A stretch of 48,672 bases of DNA from Paenibacillus sp. FSL H7-0326 (GCF_001955535.1 NZ_MPVN01000013.1:1-48672); one strand, 5' to 3'; counted from the stretch's first letter, positions 33,027 to 41,783 are shown. Numbers and translations: made by a program. The notes: a model not told the origin generated them from the letters alone.

Positions 33027-33320
33027 CTAAATCAGGGTTACGAAGTCCAGTTCATCCTCTCCTATCAATATATTCAGACGATGATTTTCCTTATCGTGAA
33101 TCACGACTCCACTTCCAACCGTGATCATGGATTCGCTTCCCAGCGCGTAGAACAAATCTTCTGCAAGCGCTTCATCCACCTCGCGTCGGTCTGCGGCTCC
33201 AAGCCGCTCCCAGTCCTCTTCTTCCATCTCGAAGAAAGTATATCGATCCGGAATTTTTGCAATAGCCTTTATCAAATCTTCTAATATGTCGCTATACTCA
33301 CGTCCATGTTTTACGCCCAT
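33027..33320 (-). CDS. Small acidic protein of unknown function
   Basis: This protein of about 97 residues has no signal peptide or membrane segment. It has an N-terminal helical half (DILEDLIKAIAKIP, then FFEMEEEDWERLG), an acidic middle and a predicted beta-rich C-terminus (ITVGSGVVIHDKENH onward). I do not recognise the family. ATG 33320 was chosen over GTG 33332 because GGAG lies 11 nt before it. It is divergent from motA by about 150 nt. Confidence 0.6.
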   Translation of the reverse strand: MGVKHGREYSDILEDLIKAIAKIPDRYTFFEMEEEDWERLGAADRREVDEALAEDLFYALGSESMITVGSGVVIHDKENHRLNILIGEDELDFVTLI

Positions 33321-33396
33321 ATGTGTGTTCACTCCATTTTTAGTATCGTGTTTCTATTATACCGGAAAATTAACCCTTCACAAAAATGAATAACGT

Positions 33397-33404
33397 GTCG
33401 ATAA
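33397..33404 (+). promoter_or_regulatory. Sigma-D-like -10 element for motAB
   Basis: GTCGATAA differs by one base from the SigD -10 consensus GCCGATAA and lies about 65 nt upstream of motA. The -35 region at the right distance is not a good TAAA match. Bacillus motAB uses SigD. Confidence 0.35.
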
Positions 33405-33467
33405 ATATTATAAATCAAAGGGATATCTTGAAAGGATTCAGATTAAATCTCATGGATGAGGTGTATG

Positions 33468-34268
33468 ATGGAAATTTCAACAATTATTGGACTGATACTA
33501 GGGTTAGTGTCCCTAGTTGTAGGTATGATCTTTAAGGGTGCACCACTTATTAATTTGGTGAACAACCCTGCAGCTTACCTGATTATTTTTGGTGGTACGG
33601 CGGCTACTATTTTTATGGCATTCCCCATGTCAGAGGTCAAAAAAATACCCAAGCTGTTTAAGATTGTCTTCATGAAGCAGAAGATGATTGATAAGGTATC
33701 ACTGATCAGCATGTTCTCCGAGTGGGCATCCATTACGCGTCGCGAAGGACTCCTCGCACTCGAGGCAAAAGTAGATGAAATCGACGATAACTTCCTGCGC
33801 AGCGGGATGCGCATGATTATAGACGGCAATGATCAGGAATTTGTCAGTGACGTCTTGATGGAGGACATCCACGCGACAGAGGAACGACACAAGACAGGCG
33901 CATTGATCTTTTCTCAAATGGGTATGTATGCTCCTACGCTTGGTGTTCTTGGCGCGGTTGTCGGTCTAATCGCAGCCCTTGGCGATCTCAGTGATATGGA
34001 CAAGCTGGCTCACGCCATCGCAGCTGCCTTTATTGCGACCCTGTTAGGTATATTTACAGGATATGTGCTCTGGCATCCAATTGCGAATAAGCTCAAGCGT
34101 ATCTCCAAAAAAGAAGCCGAGCTTAAATTAATGATGGTCGAAGGTCTGTTGTCCATCCAATCCGGTGTATCCACCATTGCGATCAATCAGAAGTTGTCCG
34201 TATTCCTGACCCCGAGCGAACGTGCAGAGCTTGCAAGCAAGGAGGGAAGTACAGGTGAAAAAGACTAA
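33468..34268 (+). CDS. motA: Flagellar motor stator protein MotA
   Basis: This 266-residue protein has four transmembrane helices (about 3-23, 32-52, 147-170, 180-203). The cytoplasmic loop contains RREGLLALEA and FLRSGMRMIIDG. The conserved TLGVLGAVVGLIAAL helix lines the ion path with MotB. Start ATG 33468 is preceded by GAGG. An in-frame ATG four codons earlier overlaps that site. It forms an operon with motB, with 14 nt of overlap. Other flagellar genes are not in the window. Confidence 0.95.
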   Translation: MEISTIIGLILGLVSLVVGMIFKGAPLINLVNNPAAYLIIFGGTAATIFMAFPMSEVKKIPKLFKIVFMKQKMIDKVSLISMFSEWASITRREGLLALEAKVDEIDDNFLRSGMRMIIDGNDQEFVSDVLMEDIHATEERHKTGALIFSQMGMYAPTLGVLGAVVGLIAALGDLSDMDKLAHAIAAAFIATLLGIFTGYVLWHPIANKLKRISKKEAELKLMMVEGLLSIQSGVSTIAINQKLSVFLTPSERAELASKEGSTGEKD

Positions 34269-35049
34269 GAAAAGACATGAAGAGCATGAAGAGCATGTAG
34301 ATGAGAGCTGGCTGCTGCCCTACTCTGACCTCATGACATTGCTTCTTGCCTTGTTTATCACTTTGTTCTCCATGAGCTCCATTGACGCTCAGAAGTTTGA
34401 ACAAATGGCGAGTGCTCTAAGCAGTGCACTTAATGGCGGTACAGGCGTTCTGGATAACAAGTCTGCCTTCCCCACCGATCCCAGCATGGACTTAGGCAAT
34501 GAATCGACTCCGCCCAAAAATCCGGAGACTTCTCAAGAGGCTCAGCTCGCGAAGCAAGAGCAGGAAGAGCTGGAGAAGCTGAAGAAGCAGCTCGATCAAT
34601 ATATAAGCAAGAATGGTCTCACTGATCAGCTGGATACCAAGCTCAATCAATCACAGCTTATGATCACCATCGCGGACAATGCTGTCTTTGCTTCAGGGCA
34701 AGCGATAGTGAAGCCCGAGGCAAGAGTTCTAGCTAAGAATATATCCCGCATGCTTCAGCAATTTCCTGACTATGATGTCATTGTTACCGGTCACACGGAT
34801 AATATGCCTATCAACAATGCACAATACAATGACAACTGGGATCTGAGCAGCGACCGGGCATTAAATTTCTTGAAAATTATGCTGCTGAACACGAATTTGG
34901 ATCCTTCGAAATTTACACCTAGCGGTTATGGTGAATATCACCCTGTCGCTTCTAATGATACACCAGAAGGGCGAGCCCAGAATCGACGTGTCGAAATTTC
35001 AATTATTCGAAAATACACAGGCAGCTCTAACACGATGAGTGTGGAGTAA
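34255..35049 (+). CDS. motB: Flagellar motor stator protein MotB
   Basis: This protein of about 264 residues has a basic/acidic N-terminus and a single membrane helix with the ion-carrying Asp in LPYSDLMTLLLALFI. A long linker and a C-terminal OmpA-like peptidoglycan-binding domain follow (VTGHTDNMP, with NRRVEISI near the end). Start GTG 34255 has GGAGGG upstream and lies inside the end of motA, so the two are translationally coupled. The N-terminal region resembles H+-type MotB more than Na+-type MotS, by recollection of those sequences. Confidence 0.95.
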   Translation: MKKTKKRHEEHEEHVDESWLLPYSDLMTLLLALFITLFSMSSIDAQKFEQMASALSSALNGGTGVLDNKSAFPTDPSMDLGNESTPPKNPETSQEAQLAKQEQEELEKLKKQLDQYISKNGLTDQLDTKLNQSQLMITIADNAVFASGQAIVKPEARVLAKNISRMLQQFPDYDVIVTGHTDNMPINNAQYNDNWDLSSDRALNFLKIMLLNTNLDPSKFTPSGYGEYHPVASNDTPEGRAQNRRVEISIIRKYTGSSNTMSVE

Positions 35050-35085
35050 TTAATCAACCGAACAGCGAATAGGTCAAATAAATGA

Positions 35086-35116
35086 GAAAGCCTCCACTCT
35101 TGATGGAGGCTTTCTT
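35086..35116. terminator. Bidirectional terminator between motB and rluF
   Basis: GAAAGCCTCCA (35086-35096) and TGGAGGCTTTC (35104-35114) form a perfect 11-bp stem with a 7-nt loop between converging genes. Confidence 0.8.
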
Positions 35117-35139
35117 ATATGGTCATTGCTCATACTTGT

Positions 35140-35841
35140 TTAGAACAACTTGTAATTCAATAGCTTCCCTAACTCCGATTTCTCCTGCTCGCTTAATTCT
35201 CTCCAGGTACCTGTCGCCTGCGACCCGAGATGAATGTTCATGATTCGAATTCTCTTCAGTTTACGCACTTCATATCCAAACGCACTGCACATCCGCCGGA
35301 TTTGCCGATTCTTTCCTTCCGTCAGAATGATGCGAAAGGTCTTCTCGGAGATGCGAGTCACCGTACAAGGCAGTGTTCTCTCACCTAGAATCTTCACACC
35401 GCTGGACATTCCTCTCAGGAAAGACTCTGTCACCGGCCTGTTCACAGTCACGATATATTCCTTCTCATGCTTTCCTTCAGCGCGCAGAATTTTATTCACG
35501 ATGTCTCCATCATTCGTCATTAAGATCAGACCCTCTGAATCCTTGTCCAACCGTCCAATAGGAAAAATGCGTTCTTTATGACCTACAAAATCGACGATAT
35601 TCCCTTCAATGTGCTGCTCTGTTGTACTAGTAATGCCGACAGGCTTGTTTAATGCAATATATACTGTGTTGCCTTTGGCACGCAGCGGCTTCCCATCAAC
35701 CAGCACTTCGTCCCCTTCCTCTGCCTGACTGCCCAGCACAGCCACAACTCCGTTAATTGTTACTTTACCGCTGTCTACCAGCTTGTCTGCCTCTCTTCGG
35801 GAACAATAGCCCGTCTCACTAATAAATTTATTAATTCGCAT
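35140..35841 (-). CDS. rluF: 23S rRNA pseudouridine synthase, RluF-like
   Basis: This protein of about 233 residues has an N-terminal S4 RNA-binding domain (KFISETGYCSRREADKL) and an RsuA/RluB/RluF-type catalytic domain with the active Asp in IGRLDKDSEGL. The phrases GNIVDFVGH and VNKILRAEGKHEKEY match RluF, which modifies U2604 of 23S rRNA in E. coli, better than RluB or RsuA. ATG 35841 was preferred over an upstream GTG (35853), because AGGTG is then properly spaced. Confidence 0.9.
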   Translation of the reverse strand: MRINKFISETGYCSRREADKLVDSGKVTINGVVAVLGSQAEEGDEVLVDGKPLRAKGNTVYIALNKPVGITSTTEQHIEGNIVDFVGHKERIFPIGRLDKDSEGLILMTNDGDIVNKILRAEGKHEKEYIVTVNRPVTESFLRGMSSGVKILGERTLPCTVTRISEKTFRIILTEGKNRQIRRMCSAFGYEVRKLKRIRIMNIHLGSQATGTWRELSEQEKSELGKLLNYKLF

Positions 35842-35875
35842 TGATTCACTCACCTAACATTAAAAATCTGGATAC

Positions 35876-38179
35876 TTACATGACAACATCAGAAAGGTCG
35901 GTATCACCATCTTCGACCTCGGGTAAAAGAATCGTTACCGTTGTTCCTTTGCCCTTCTCACTTTCAATTTCCATCGTGCCTTTATGAGCCTGAATTAGTC
36001 GCTGACAGACCATAAGTCCGAGTCCGGTTCCTGTTTCCTTATTCGTAAAGAACGGCTCCCCAAGCTTATGCATAATTTCCTCCGGAATCCCGATGCCTTG
36101 GTCCGTTATTTGGATTCTAATCTGCTCATCCGGAGTCTTGGAGATCGCAATACGAATGGTTCCTCCATTCGGCATAGCTTCCATTCCATTTTTTAATATA
36201 TTGATGAACACCTGCTTTAATTGATTCTCTCCGCAATGCACAATCGATGGTCCTTCTGCCTCAATATCGAATTCAATGCCGTGCATATGAGCCTGGCTGT
36301 CGAGCAGAGAAATGACATCTCCCATAATAAACCGGATGTCCTTCTGCTGGAAATTAACCGCCTGAGGCTTAGCCAATATGAGGAACTCACCGACAATCAA
36401 ATTAATCCGATCCAGCTCTGACAGCATAAGGTCAATATGCCTCGGATTCAGCTTCTTGGTCTGCTGCTGCAGCTGAATGAAGCCACGAAGTGTTGTCAGA
36501 GGATTACGAATTTCATGGGCTACACCTGCTGCCAGCTGTCCAACGGTCGTCAGCTTCTCTGACCTGCGGAGCATTTCCTCCATCTGCTTGCGTCCCGTAA
36601 TATCTCTGGAAATACTAATAAATCCGGTGATTCTGCCTTCGTTGTCCCTGATTGGTGCTGTGCTCACACTGACTTCAATTCTACTGCCATCCTTGGCTAA
36701 ACGATAGGATTCGATATAAGGAACGGTTCGGCCCTCATGAAGCTTCTGTATCCGTTCCTTTTCTTCGACGATTAATTCATCAGGTACATTGGTCAGCGGT
36801 TTGCCGACAATCTCCTGACTAGTCCAGCCATATAATTGTTCAAAAGCCCGGTTTACCTGAATTACATTGCTGTTCTCATCTGTAATATGAATGGCATCTG
36901 CCGTCTGGTTAATAACCGATTCAAGATGCTCCTTCACTGCTCGATTTTCCTCATACATCTGCTTAAGACGATTCGTGTAATGACCGAGATTGCGAATCAT
37001 CGCATTAATCCCGTTAGACAGCTGACCGAGCTCATCATGACGCTTCAGCTGCAATCCAATATTGAAGTGTCCGTCTGCCACCTCATTTACCTTAGAGAGT
37101 ACAATTTGAATAGGTTTTGTATATGCAGAGGCCAATAAATAGCTGCCAAATATGACAATCTCCAATAACACGAGTGAAACGGCAATATGACTAACCAGCT
37201 GCTCTGTTATAACACCCTGGATCTCCTGATAATCAGTAATAATACTTATGATGTAAGAGCCGCCTTCTGGGTTCGGTATCGGAATCATATTCTTTAATAC
37301 TTTCTTATTATCCACGTTCGCTACATAAGACACATTATTACCGGTTTCCATCGCTTTATGAATCGCTGTGCCATCTTCCTTGATCTGCCCATACTCATAC
37401 GAGCCGAACATAATTGGCCGAGTCCCAAATTTATAGTTGAGCTCATCTGTCCCATCAGGTGCCATAGAGGGCTGTCCAAATGTGGACGGATTAATCCCTG
37501 CAATGGATAGAATGGATGGATTCACATCCTTTACCTTCTCAATCATTCCATCCGGACTTGAGAACACAACATAGTCTTCCACCTCAGACGCATTTAGAAA
37601 AGGGTTAATGATATAATTGCGTTCTCCGTCGTGATAATATCCCCAAATATTGATGTTATCCGGGTCAGAAGTAGCATATTCGAATCCATCGGACCAGTAG
37701 TGATCATAGGTAATTCCCTGAGGTATTGTTACTTGATTGAAGGCAAACAGCTGTTTAAAAGCCTCGTACCAATAGGTCATTTTCTTGGTAGATAGGCCAA
37801 TCTCATTCGGGTCAGAGGATTTACTCACAATGATATCGTCCTCTGTTTGAATCATGAGAGAAATATCGGTAACTCCGGTTTCTTCACTTAACTGTTCTAG
37901 CTGCTCTATCGTGACGTTCTTGATATCGGGATCTAATTGATTGGCTGCTATAATGGAAGCCAGCCATATGTTTTTGGATATCTGCTTCTTAATGGACTCC
38001 GTGCTATTCTGATTCTGCTCCACCGCAAGTGCAATTTGCTTGGCAGCCGAAACGGCCCGCTTCTCACTATCCTGCTGTAAATTCTCCTGGGTTGTGTAAT
38101 AGCTTAATGCAATGTTGAGCCCGAGTATAATGAGTACCGAGAATGACATTACTAAAGATAATTTTATTTTAATGGACAA
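35876..38179 (-). CDS. Membrane sensor histidine kinase with PAS domain, sporulation-kinase-like
   Basis: This is a 767-residue protein. A transmembrane helix (8-28) and a large extracellular sensor of about 300 residues (probably Cache-type) lead to a second helix (332-354). HAMP (about 355-405), a coiled coil and PAS/PAC (about 425-535) follow. The kinase core has His555 in AAGVAHEIRNPLTTLRGF and HATPase motifs (NILKNGMEAMP, DQGIGIP, TGTGLGL). The H-box is of the class used by Bacillus phosphorelay kinases, and no response regulator gene adjoins it. Both point to Spo0F as partner, but only by inference. TTG 38179 follows AGAGGTGAG. It is divergent from tadA across a DnaA-box-bearing region. 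Confidence 0.93.
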   Translation of the reverse strand: MSIKIKLSLVMSFSVLIILGLNIALSYYTTQENLQQDSEKRAVSAAKQIALAVEQNQNSTESIKKQISKNIWLASIIAANQLDPDIKNVTIEQLEQLSEETGVTDISLMIQTEDDIIVSKSSDPNEIGLSTKKMTYWYEAFKQLFAFNQVTIPQGITYDHYWSDGFEYATSDPDNINIWGYYHDGERNYIINPFLNASEVEDYVVFSSPDGMIEKVKDVNPSILSIAGINPSTFGQPSMAPDGTDELNYKFGTRPIMFGSYEYGQIKEDGTAIHKAMETGNNVSYVANVDNKKVLKNMIPIPNPEGGSYIISIITDYQEIQGVITEQLVSHIAVSLVLLEIVIFGSYLLASAYTKPIQIVLSKVNEVADGHFNIGLQLKRHDELGQLSNGINAMIRNLGHYTNRLKQMYEENRAVKEHLESVINQTADAIHITDENSNVIQVNRAFEQLYGWTSQEIVGKPLTNVPDELIVEEKERIQKLHEGRTVPYIESYRLAKDGSRIEVSVSTAPIRDNEGRITGFISISRDITGRKQMEEMLRRSEKLTTVGQLAAGVAHEIRNPLTTLRGFIQLQQQTKKLNPRHIDLMLSELDRINLIVGEFLILAKPQAVNFQQKDIRFIMGDVISLLDSQAHMHGIEFDIEAEGPSIVHCGENQLKQVFINILKNGMEAMPNGGTIRIAISKTPDEQIRIQITDQGIGIPEEIMHKLGEPFFTNKETGTGLGLMVCQRLIQAHKGTMEIESEKGKGTTVTILLPEVEDGDTDLSDVVM

Positions 38180-38263
38180 GACTTCAGCTCACCTCTTGGC
38201 TCATATCCTGGCGAAATGTGACTTTATTTACTACTTCTTAGGACTTTATGTATTTATAAAACC

Positions 38264-38292
38264 ATCATACCTTTAAGTGGTCTATTTGAAAA
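38264..38292 (-). promoter_or_regulatory. Candidate promoter for the histidine kinase gene
   Basis: The minus strand has TTTTCA (38287-38292), 17 nt, TATGAT (38264-38269), about 85 nt upstream of the TTG start. Confidence 0.4.
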
Positions 38293-38419
38293 GGAATCTG
38301 ATTCGTAACTATGCAGTAATTTATAGGAATTTTCTCTTTATTGATTTGATATATCCTGAGGTTAAATCTACAATTAATTAAATAGGCTCGAAACGCGATA
38401 TGAAAAATAATACACATAT

Positions 38420-38501
38420 TTGTGCACAAATCCACAGGCCTTTGGATAATATGTGTACAAACTTGTTAGCAACTACAAGGTTATCCACAGAGTTATGCAC
38501 A
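38420..38501 (+). promoter_or_regulatory. DnaA-box cluster
   Basis: Two perfect TTATNCACA boxes lie in direct orientation 12 bp apart: TTATCCACA at 38481-38489 and TTATGCACA at 38493-38501. Near-matches are TTGTGCACA (38420-38428, within a palindrome), AAATCCACA (38428-38436) and, on the minus strand, TTATCCAAA (38441-38449). The cluster lies 65-150 nt upstream of tadA. It fits DnaA binding for transcription control or titration, but binding itself is inferred. Confidence 0.6.
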
Positions 38502-38566
38502 ACATGTTAACAATCGAATATTTGTTCGTTGGATAATTGGAATAAGGAAAGGCAGGAACCGCATAA

Positions 38567-39082
38567 ATGAACGAATTTCAGTCCCAAATCGGTAAAGACG
38601 AGGATTTTTTATTCACAGATGAGTATTGGATGAGAGAAGCCATAAGTGAGGCAATAAAGGCAGAGGCATTAGGTGAAGTGCCTATTGGAGCGATTGTAGT
38701 TAAAGACAATGAGATCATTGGCCGGGGATACAATCTTAGAGAGCTTCAATACGATGCGACAGCACATGCTGAGATCATTGCCATTAAACAAGCAAGCGAG
38801 CATTTGAAAGCATGGAGATTGCTCGACTGTAAACTGTATGTCACGCTCGAACCATGCCCTATGTGCGCGGGTGCCATCGTACAATCTAGAATCCCTCATG
38901 TTGTGTATGGAACAACGGATCCGAAGGCCGGCTGCGCTGGTACGCTCATGAATTTGCTTCAGGAATCTCGATTTAATCATCAGACCGAGATTACAAGTGG
39001 AGTGTTACAGGAGGAATGCGCTGCGCTGCTTACGTCCTTCTTTAGAAAGCTTCGCCGCAAGCCACGTTCGGAGGAGGAATAA
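38567..39082 (+). CDS. tadA: tRNA adenosine(34) deaminase TadA
   Basis: This 171-residue deaminase converts A34 of tRNA-Arg(ACG) to inosine, which is essential for reading CGN codons. Zinc and catalytic residues are in TAHAEIIAI and PCPMCAGAI. About 15 residues precede the usual start. ATG 38567 was kept because GCAGGAAC lies 7-10 nt upstream and no good site precedes the later Met. In Bacillus tadA (yaaJ) lies directly upstream of scr-dnaX. Here about 34 kb of other genes have come between. The next gene starts 3 nt downstream. Confidence 0.97.
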   Translation: MNEFQSQIGKDEDFLFTDEYWMREAISEAIKAEALGEVPIGAIVVKDNEIIGRGYNLRELQYDATAHAEIIAIKQASEHLKAWRLLDCKLYVTLEPCPMCAGAIVQSRIPHVVYGTTDPKAGCAGTLMNLLQESRFNHQTEITSGVLQEECAALLTSFFRKLRRKPRSEEE

Positions 39083-39085
39083 CGA

Positions 39086-39649
39086 GTGGACACGATCCTT
39101 CGAGATACACAACACGGCATCTATATCAGACCTTACGTGACAGAAGATACGGAAGCTTTACAGGCTATGTATATGGCCAGCAGAGAGCATCACGCCCCCT
39201 TTGAACCCATTAGGGGAGATGAATTTTACACCCTGGAATCCCTTAGAGATCGAATCCGATCCCGGCAGCAGGAAATCGATCAGGACCAAAGCTATTATTT
39301 TGGAGTTTTTGAGGGAGATACCGATAAGCTGATTGGACAGGTCAGTCTCACCAATATCGCACGCGGAGTGGCTCAGTATGCAGATTTAGGTTATTTTACG
39401 CATGTAGATTATATGGGTAAAGGCTATATGAGCGCAGCGGTTAAGCTGATCCTCTTATTTGCCTTCCGTTCGCTTCAGCTTCACCGGATCCAGGCCTCCA
39501 TTCTTCTTCATAATAAGGCGTCCCGCCGAGTCCTGGAGAAGAACGGCTTTGTAGCAGAGGGCATTGCCCGGGGATATCTGCTGATTGCTGGCCGCTGGCA
39601 GGATCACCAGATCTATTCTTTGTTAAATCCCAACGATGGACTTGACTAA
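39086..39649 (+). CDS. RimJ/RimL-type GNAT acetyltransferase
   Basis: This is a 187-residue protein. The acetyl-CoA site (DLGYFTHVDYMGKGYMSAA) and the ending ASRRVLEKNGFVAEGIARGY are typical of ribosomal-protein N-acetyltransferase relatives and of small-molecule (YdaF-like) enzymes. The substrate is unknown. GTG 39086 follows GGAGGAAT and lies 3 nt after the tadA stop, so it is co-transcribed with tadA. Confidence 0.9.
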   Translation: MDTILRDTQHGIYIRPYVTEDTEALQAMYMASREHHAPFEPIRGDEFYTLESLRDRIRSRQQEIDQDQSYYFGVFEGDTDKLIGQVSLTNIARGVAQYADLGYFTHVDYMGKGYMSAAVKLILLFAFRSLQLHRIQASILLHNKASRRVLEKNGFVAEGIARGYLLIAGRWQDHQIYSLLNPNDGLD

Positions 39650-39696
39650 TGCCCCAATGAACTGCATGACCATCTGAGCAGCGCTAAAATCCATAA

Positions 39697-39723
39697 TAAA
39701 AAACCCGTCGAGCTGACGGGTTT
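39697..39723. terminator. Bidirectional terminator between the GNAT and lipoprotein genes
   Basis: AACCCGTC and GACGGGTT pair around a 5-nt loop. The minus-strand side has a clear U-run, so it serves the lipoprotein gene best. Confidence 0.8.
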
Positions 39724-39796
39724 CCTTGTGTATAAAACCGATGAATCTCAATCGGATCATCATTTATAATAGCAATTTCATTATAACAATTCGGGA

Positions 39797-40879
39797 TTAA
39801 TAGCTGTAGTAAGACTCGTTCAATATCTCTTCGAACTCTTCCATGGTTACTACATCATCTCCCGCAGGAATACCAATGACGAATTCAGGCGTTTCGTTAA
39901 TTTTGGAATAATGATTTGTGCCTGTCAGCGCAAGGTTAATAACCTCTTTTGTGTCGGGATCGTTGATCACGATATCCACAATTGCTTCTTGGTACGCAGG
40001 GATATTATCTTTATTAATCGCTGTATTGATGTTAAATGTGTTGATCGTCAGATAATTCTTCAGCTCTTCCAGATCTGCTGCCATTTGGCTTTGATCTGTA
40101 GCTGTAAGAGCTTCCTTCGCTTCTGCAATATCCTCATCTGTCAGCTGGAGCATCTCTTTATATTCATCCTTGCTGATGATATCGAGTACTTTAGGCAGCG
40201 CGTTGTTTACCAAGACGGTAATGGCTTCCTTCACATTATCATTAGTAATCGCAAATTGTACGATTTGTTTGGCATCTACATCCTCAGGAAGTGTAACTGC
40301 ATCCGCCTCCAGGTTCTTGAAATACGTTTCCTGGTCGTATTCTGCAAGGACTGCCTCGCTAATCTCATTCGTCAGCGCCTGGGATTTAGCAACATCCATC
40401 GCTTCTGGATTCCACTCAACGCCTTCTTCCTCAGCAAGCTTCTTCATATCCAGCTCAATGTATTTACCAATTAGTGTTTCTGGCATTGGAAGCATAGGGA
40501 TGTTCGGTACCTTAACGTATACCTTCTCCGTAGTCACAACCATTGGGATGTTATAGGTCATCTCCATGTCGCCCTTGATTGCAATGCCTAGTGTAAACTC
40601 TGCTTGCATCGGATCATTCTGGAACACCCCATCAACCGTAAGCTCTGCATCCTTCAACATGGACATAATCATTGCCATATCATCGGAATTTTCTGCAGAG
40701 CTAAAGCTTAAGTTGTCAATTTTCACTTTGCTTGTCATTTCGTAAGAGGTCATTTCTGCCGCTTGTGTCGCCGCACTTTGTACCGCCTCTTTCGGTTCTT
40801 GCTTGGTTCCGCAGCCTGCCAGAATTAACACCATAGACAGCATTAATGCAAACAAGCCTTTCGTGAATCCTTTTCTCAT
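39797..40879 (-). CDS. Lipoprotein of unknown function
   Basis: This 360-residue protein has a lipoprotein signal peptide ending in lipobox LAGC (Cys23). The mature part is acidic. It begins with alternating beta-like segments (SYEMTSKVKIDNLSF, AEFTLGIAIKGDMEMTY) reminiscent of LolA/LppX-like lipid-binding folds, then a helical insertion and more beta strands. I cannot name the family. It is monocistronic. A cre-like site lies about 160 nt upstream. Confidence 0.8.
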   Translation of the reverse strand: MRKGFTKGLFALMLSMVLILAGCGTKQEPKEAVQSAATQAAEMTSYEMTSKVKIDNLSFSSAENSDDMAMIMSMLKDAELTVDGVFQNDPMQAEFTLGIAIKGDMEMTYNIPMVVTTEKVYVKVPNIPMLPMPETLIGKYIELDMKKLAEEEGVEWNPEAMDVAKSQALTNEISEAVLAEYDQETYFKNLEADAVTLPEDVDAKQIVQFAITNDNVKEAITVLVNNALPKVLDIISKDEYKEMLQLTDEDIAEAKEALTATDQSQMAADLEELKNYLTINTFNINTAINKDNIPAYQEAIVDIVINDPDTKEVINLALTGTNHYSKINETPEFVIGIPAGDDVVTMEEFEEILNESYYSY

Positions 40880-41035
40880 TTGTTGTTTTTCCCCTTTCCA
40901 AAGCCACCATTTCCATAATCACACCATAACATAATAAACCATTAGCTCATAAGTATAAACACTTTTGGTCAATTTTGGTTCTATAGATTTATAAAAATCT
41001 AATTTAGTTAATTTCGTCTTTTTTCGACACCGTTT

Positions 41036-41049
41036 TATAAGCGTTTTCA
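41036..41049 (-). promoter_or_regulatory. Possible CcpA (cre) site upstream of the lipoprotein gene
   Basis: The minus-strand TGAAAACGCTTATA matches the cre consensus TGWAANCGNTNWCA at all but one position. It lies about 160 nt upstream of the lipoprotein gene in a gene-free, AT-rich stretch (40880-41104). Confidence 0.35.
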
Positions 41050-41104
41050 AATTAAGGGTTACGACGATTTCTCTTGGCACCATGCGGATTTTCATCATTA
41101 TGCA

Positions 41105-41141
41105 AAATAAAAAAGGCTCTGCTTTAAAAGCATGGCCTTTT
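41105..41141 (-). terminator. Terminator after sspP
   Basis: AAAAGGC/GCCTTTT arms (41111-41117, 41135-41141) with an inner GC-rich pair are followed on the minus strand by a U-run. Confidence 0.75.
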
Positions 41142-41192
41142 CACAAAAATGCATTTATTATTACTCACTTACTAGCTACAAGCTATCCATAA

Positions 41193-41345
41193 CTATCCTT
41201 CCGGATTGTTATGGTCCACATGATTGCGGTTCTTCACCTTTTTGGAGCCAGACAACGGCGCGGGACCCGAAGCATGATCACGCTTCTCTTTGCCCCCTTG
41301 TGAAGTCTGTGCTTCAGGGACAGGAACTGCTCTTGGCTTACCCAT
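41193..41345 (-). CDS. sspP: Small acid-soluble spore protein P
   Basis: This 50-residue Lys/Asn-rich protein carries the SspP family signature LSGSKKVKNRNH in its C-terminal half. SspP is a minor forespore-made protein of unknown function in Bacillus spores. The strong AGGAGG is 9 nt before ATG 41345. It lies 13 nt after the stop of the orphan gene 41359-41700 and is followed by a terminator, so the two are probably one unit. Confidence 0.85.
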   Translation of the reverse strand: MGKPRAVPVPEAQTSQGGKEKRDHASGPAPLSGSKKVKNRNHVDHNNPEG

Positions 41346-41358
41346 TCGTGAATTCCTC

Positions 41359-41700
41359 CTAAGGATTGGTTAGCTGCTGTACCGCTTGGGCACATTCATG
41401 GATATGACGAGTGTAATCCTGCGTCATCTGCTGTATTGCATCGGTGCGTTCATCAATATGAAGCCCGTCTTTTTCTACATCAATGAGATCTACCTTCACT
41501 TCACGGTTGTCCACATACGCACAGCGAAAATCAAATGAGTACAATTGACGTCCTGCCGCATCAATATGAATACGAATTGCTTGCTGATCCGCCTCATCGG
41601 CATGCACCTGAGCTTGATCTCCCTGATTCAGGATGACAGGCAGTCTTTCTTGCCAGGCATGAACAAGCTGATTTTGATCAATATCAAAACTTTGGCTCAT
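41359..41700 (-). CDS. Conserved-looking protein of unknown function upstream of sspP
   Basis: This 113-residue acidic, soluble protein is rich in Gln and Asp, with no signal peptide. It has an N-terminal helix (QLVHAWQERLPVIL), a beta-rich middle (RQLYSFDFRCAYVD) and a C-terminal helix. I do not recognise the family. The ribosome binding site GGAGGTG is good. The pairing with sspP suggests, but does not show, forespore expression. Confidence 0.65.
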   Translation of the reverse strand: MSQSFDIDQNQLVHAWQERLPVILNQGDQAQVHADEADQQAIRIHIDAAGRQLYSFDFRCAYVDNREVKVDLIDVEKDGLHIDERTDAIQQMTQDYTRHIHECAQAVQQLTNP

Positions 41701-41783
41701 TTATATTAGCACCTCCACACCTTATAAAGTGCGAAATACAGCTGCTTTTTATGCATTGCCCGTGTCATGAACCGATATAAAAA

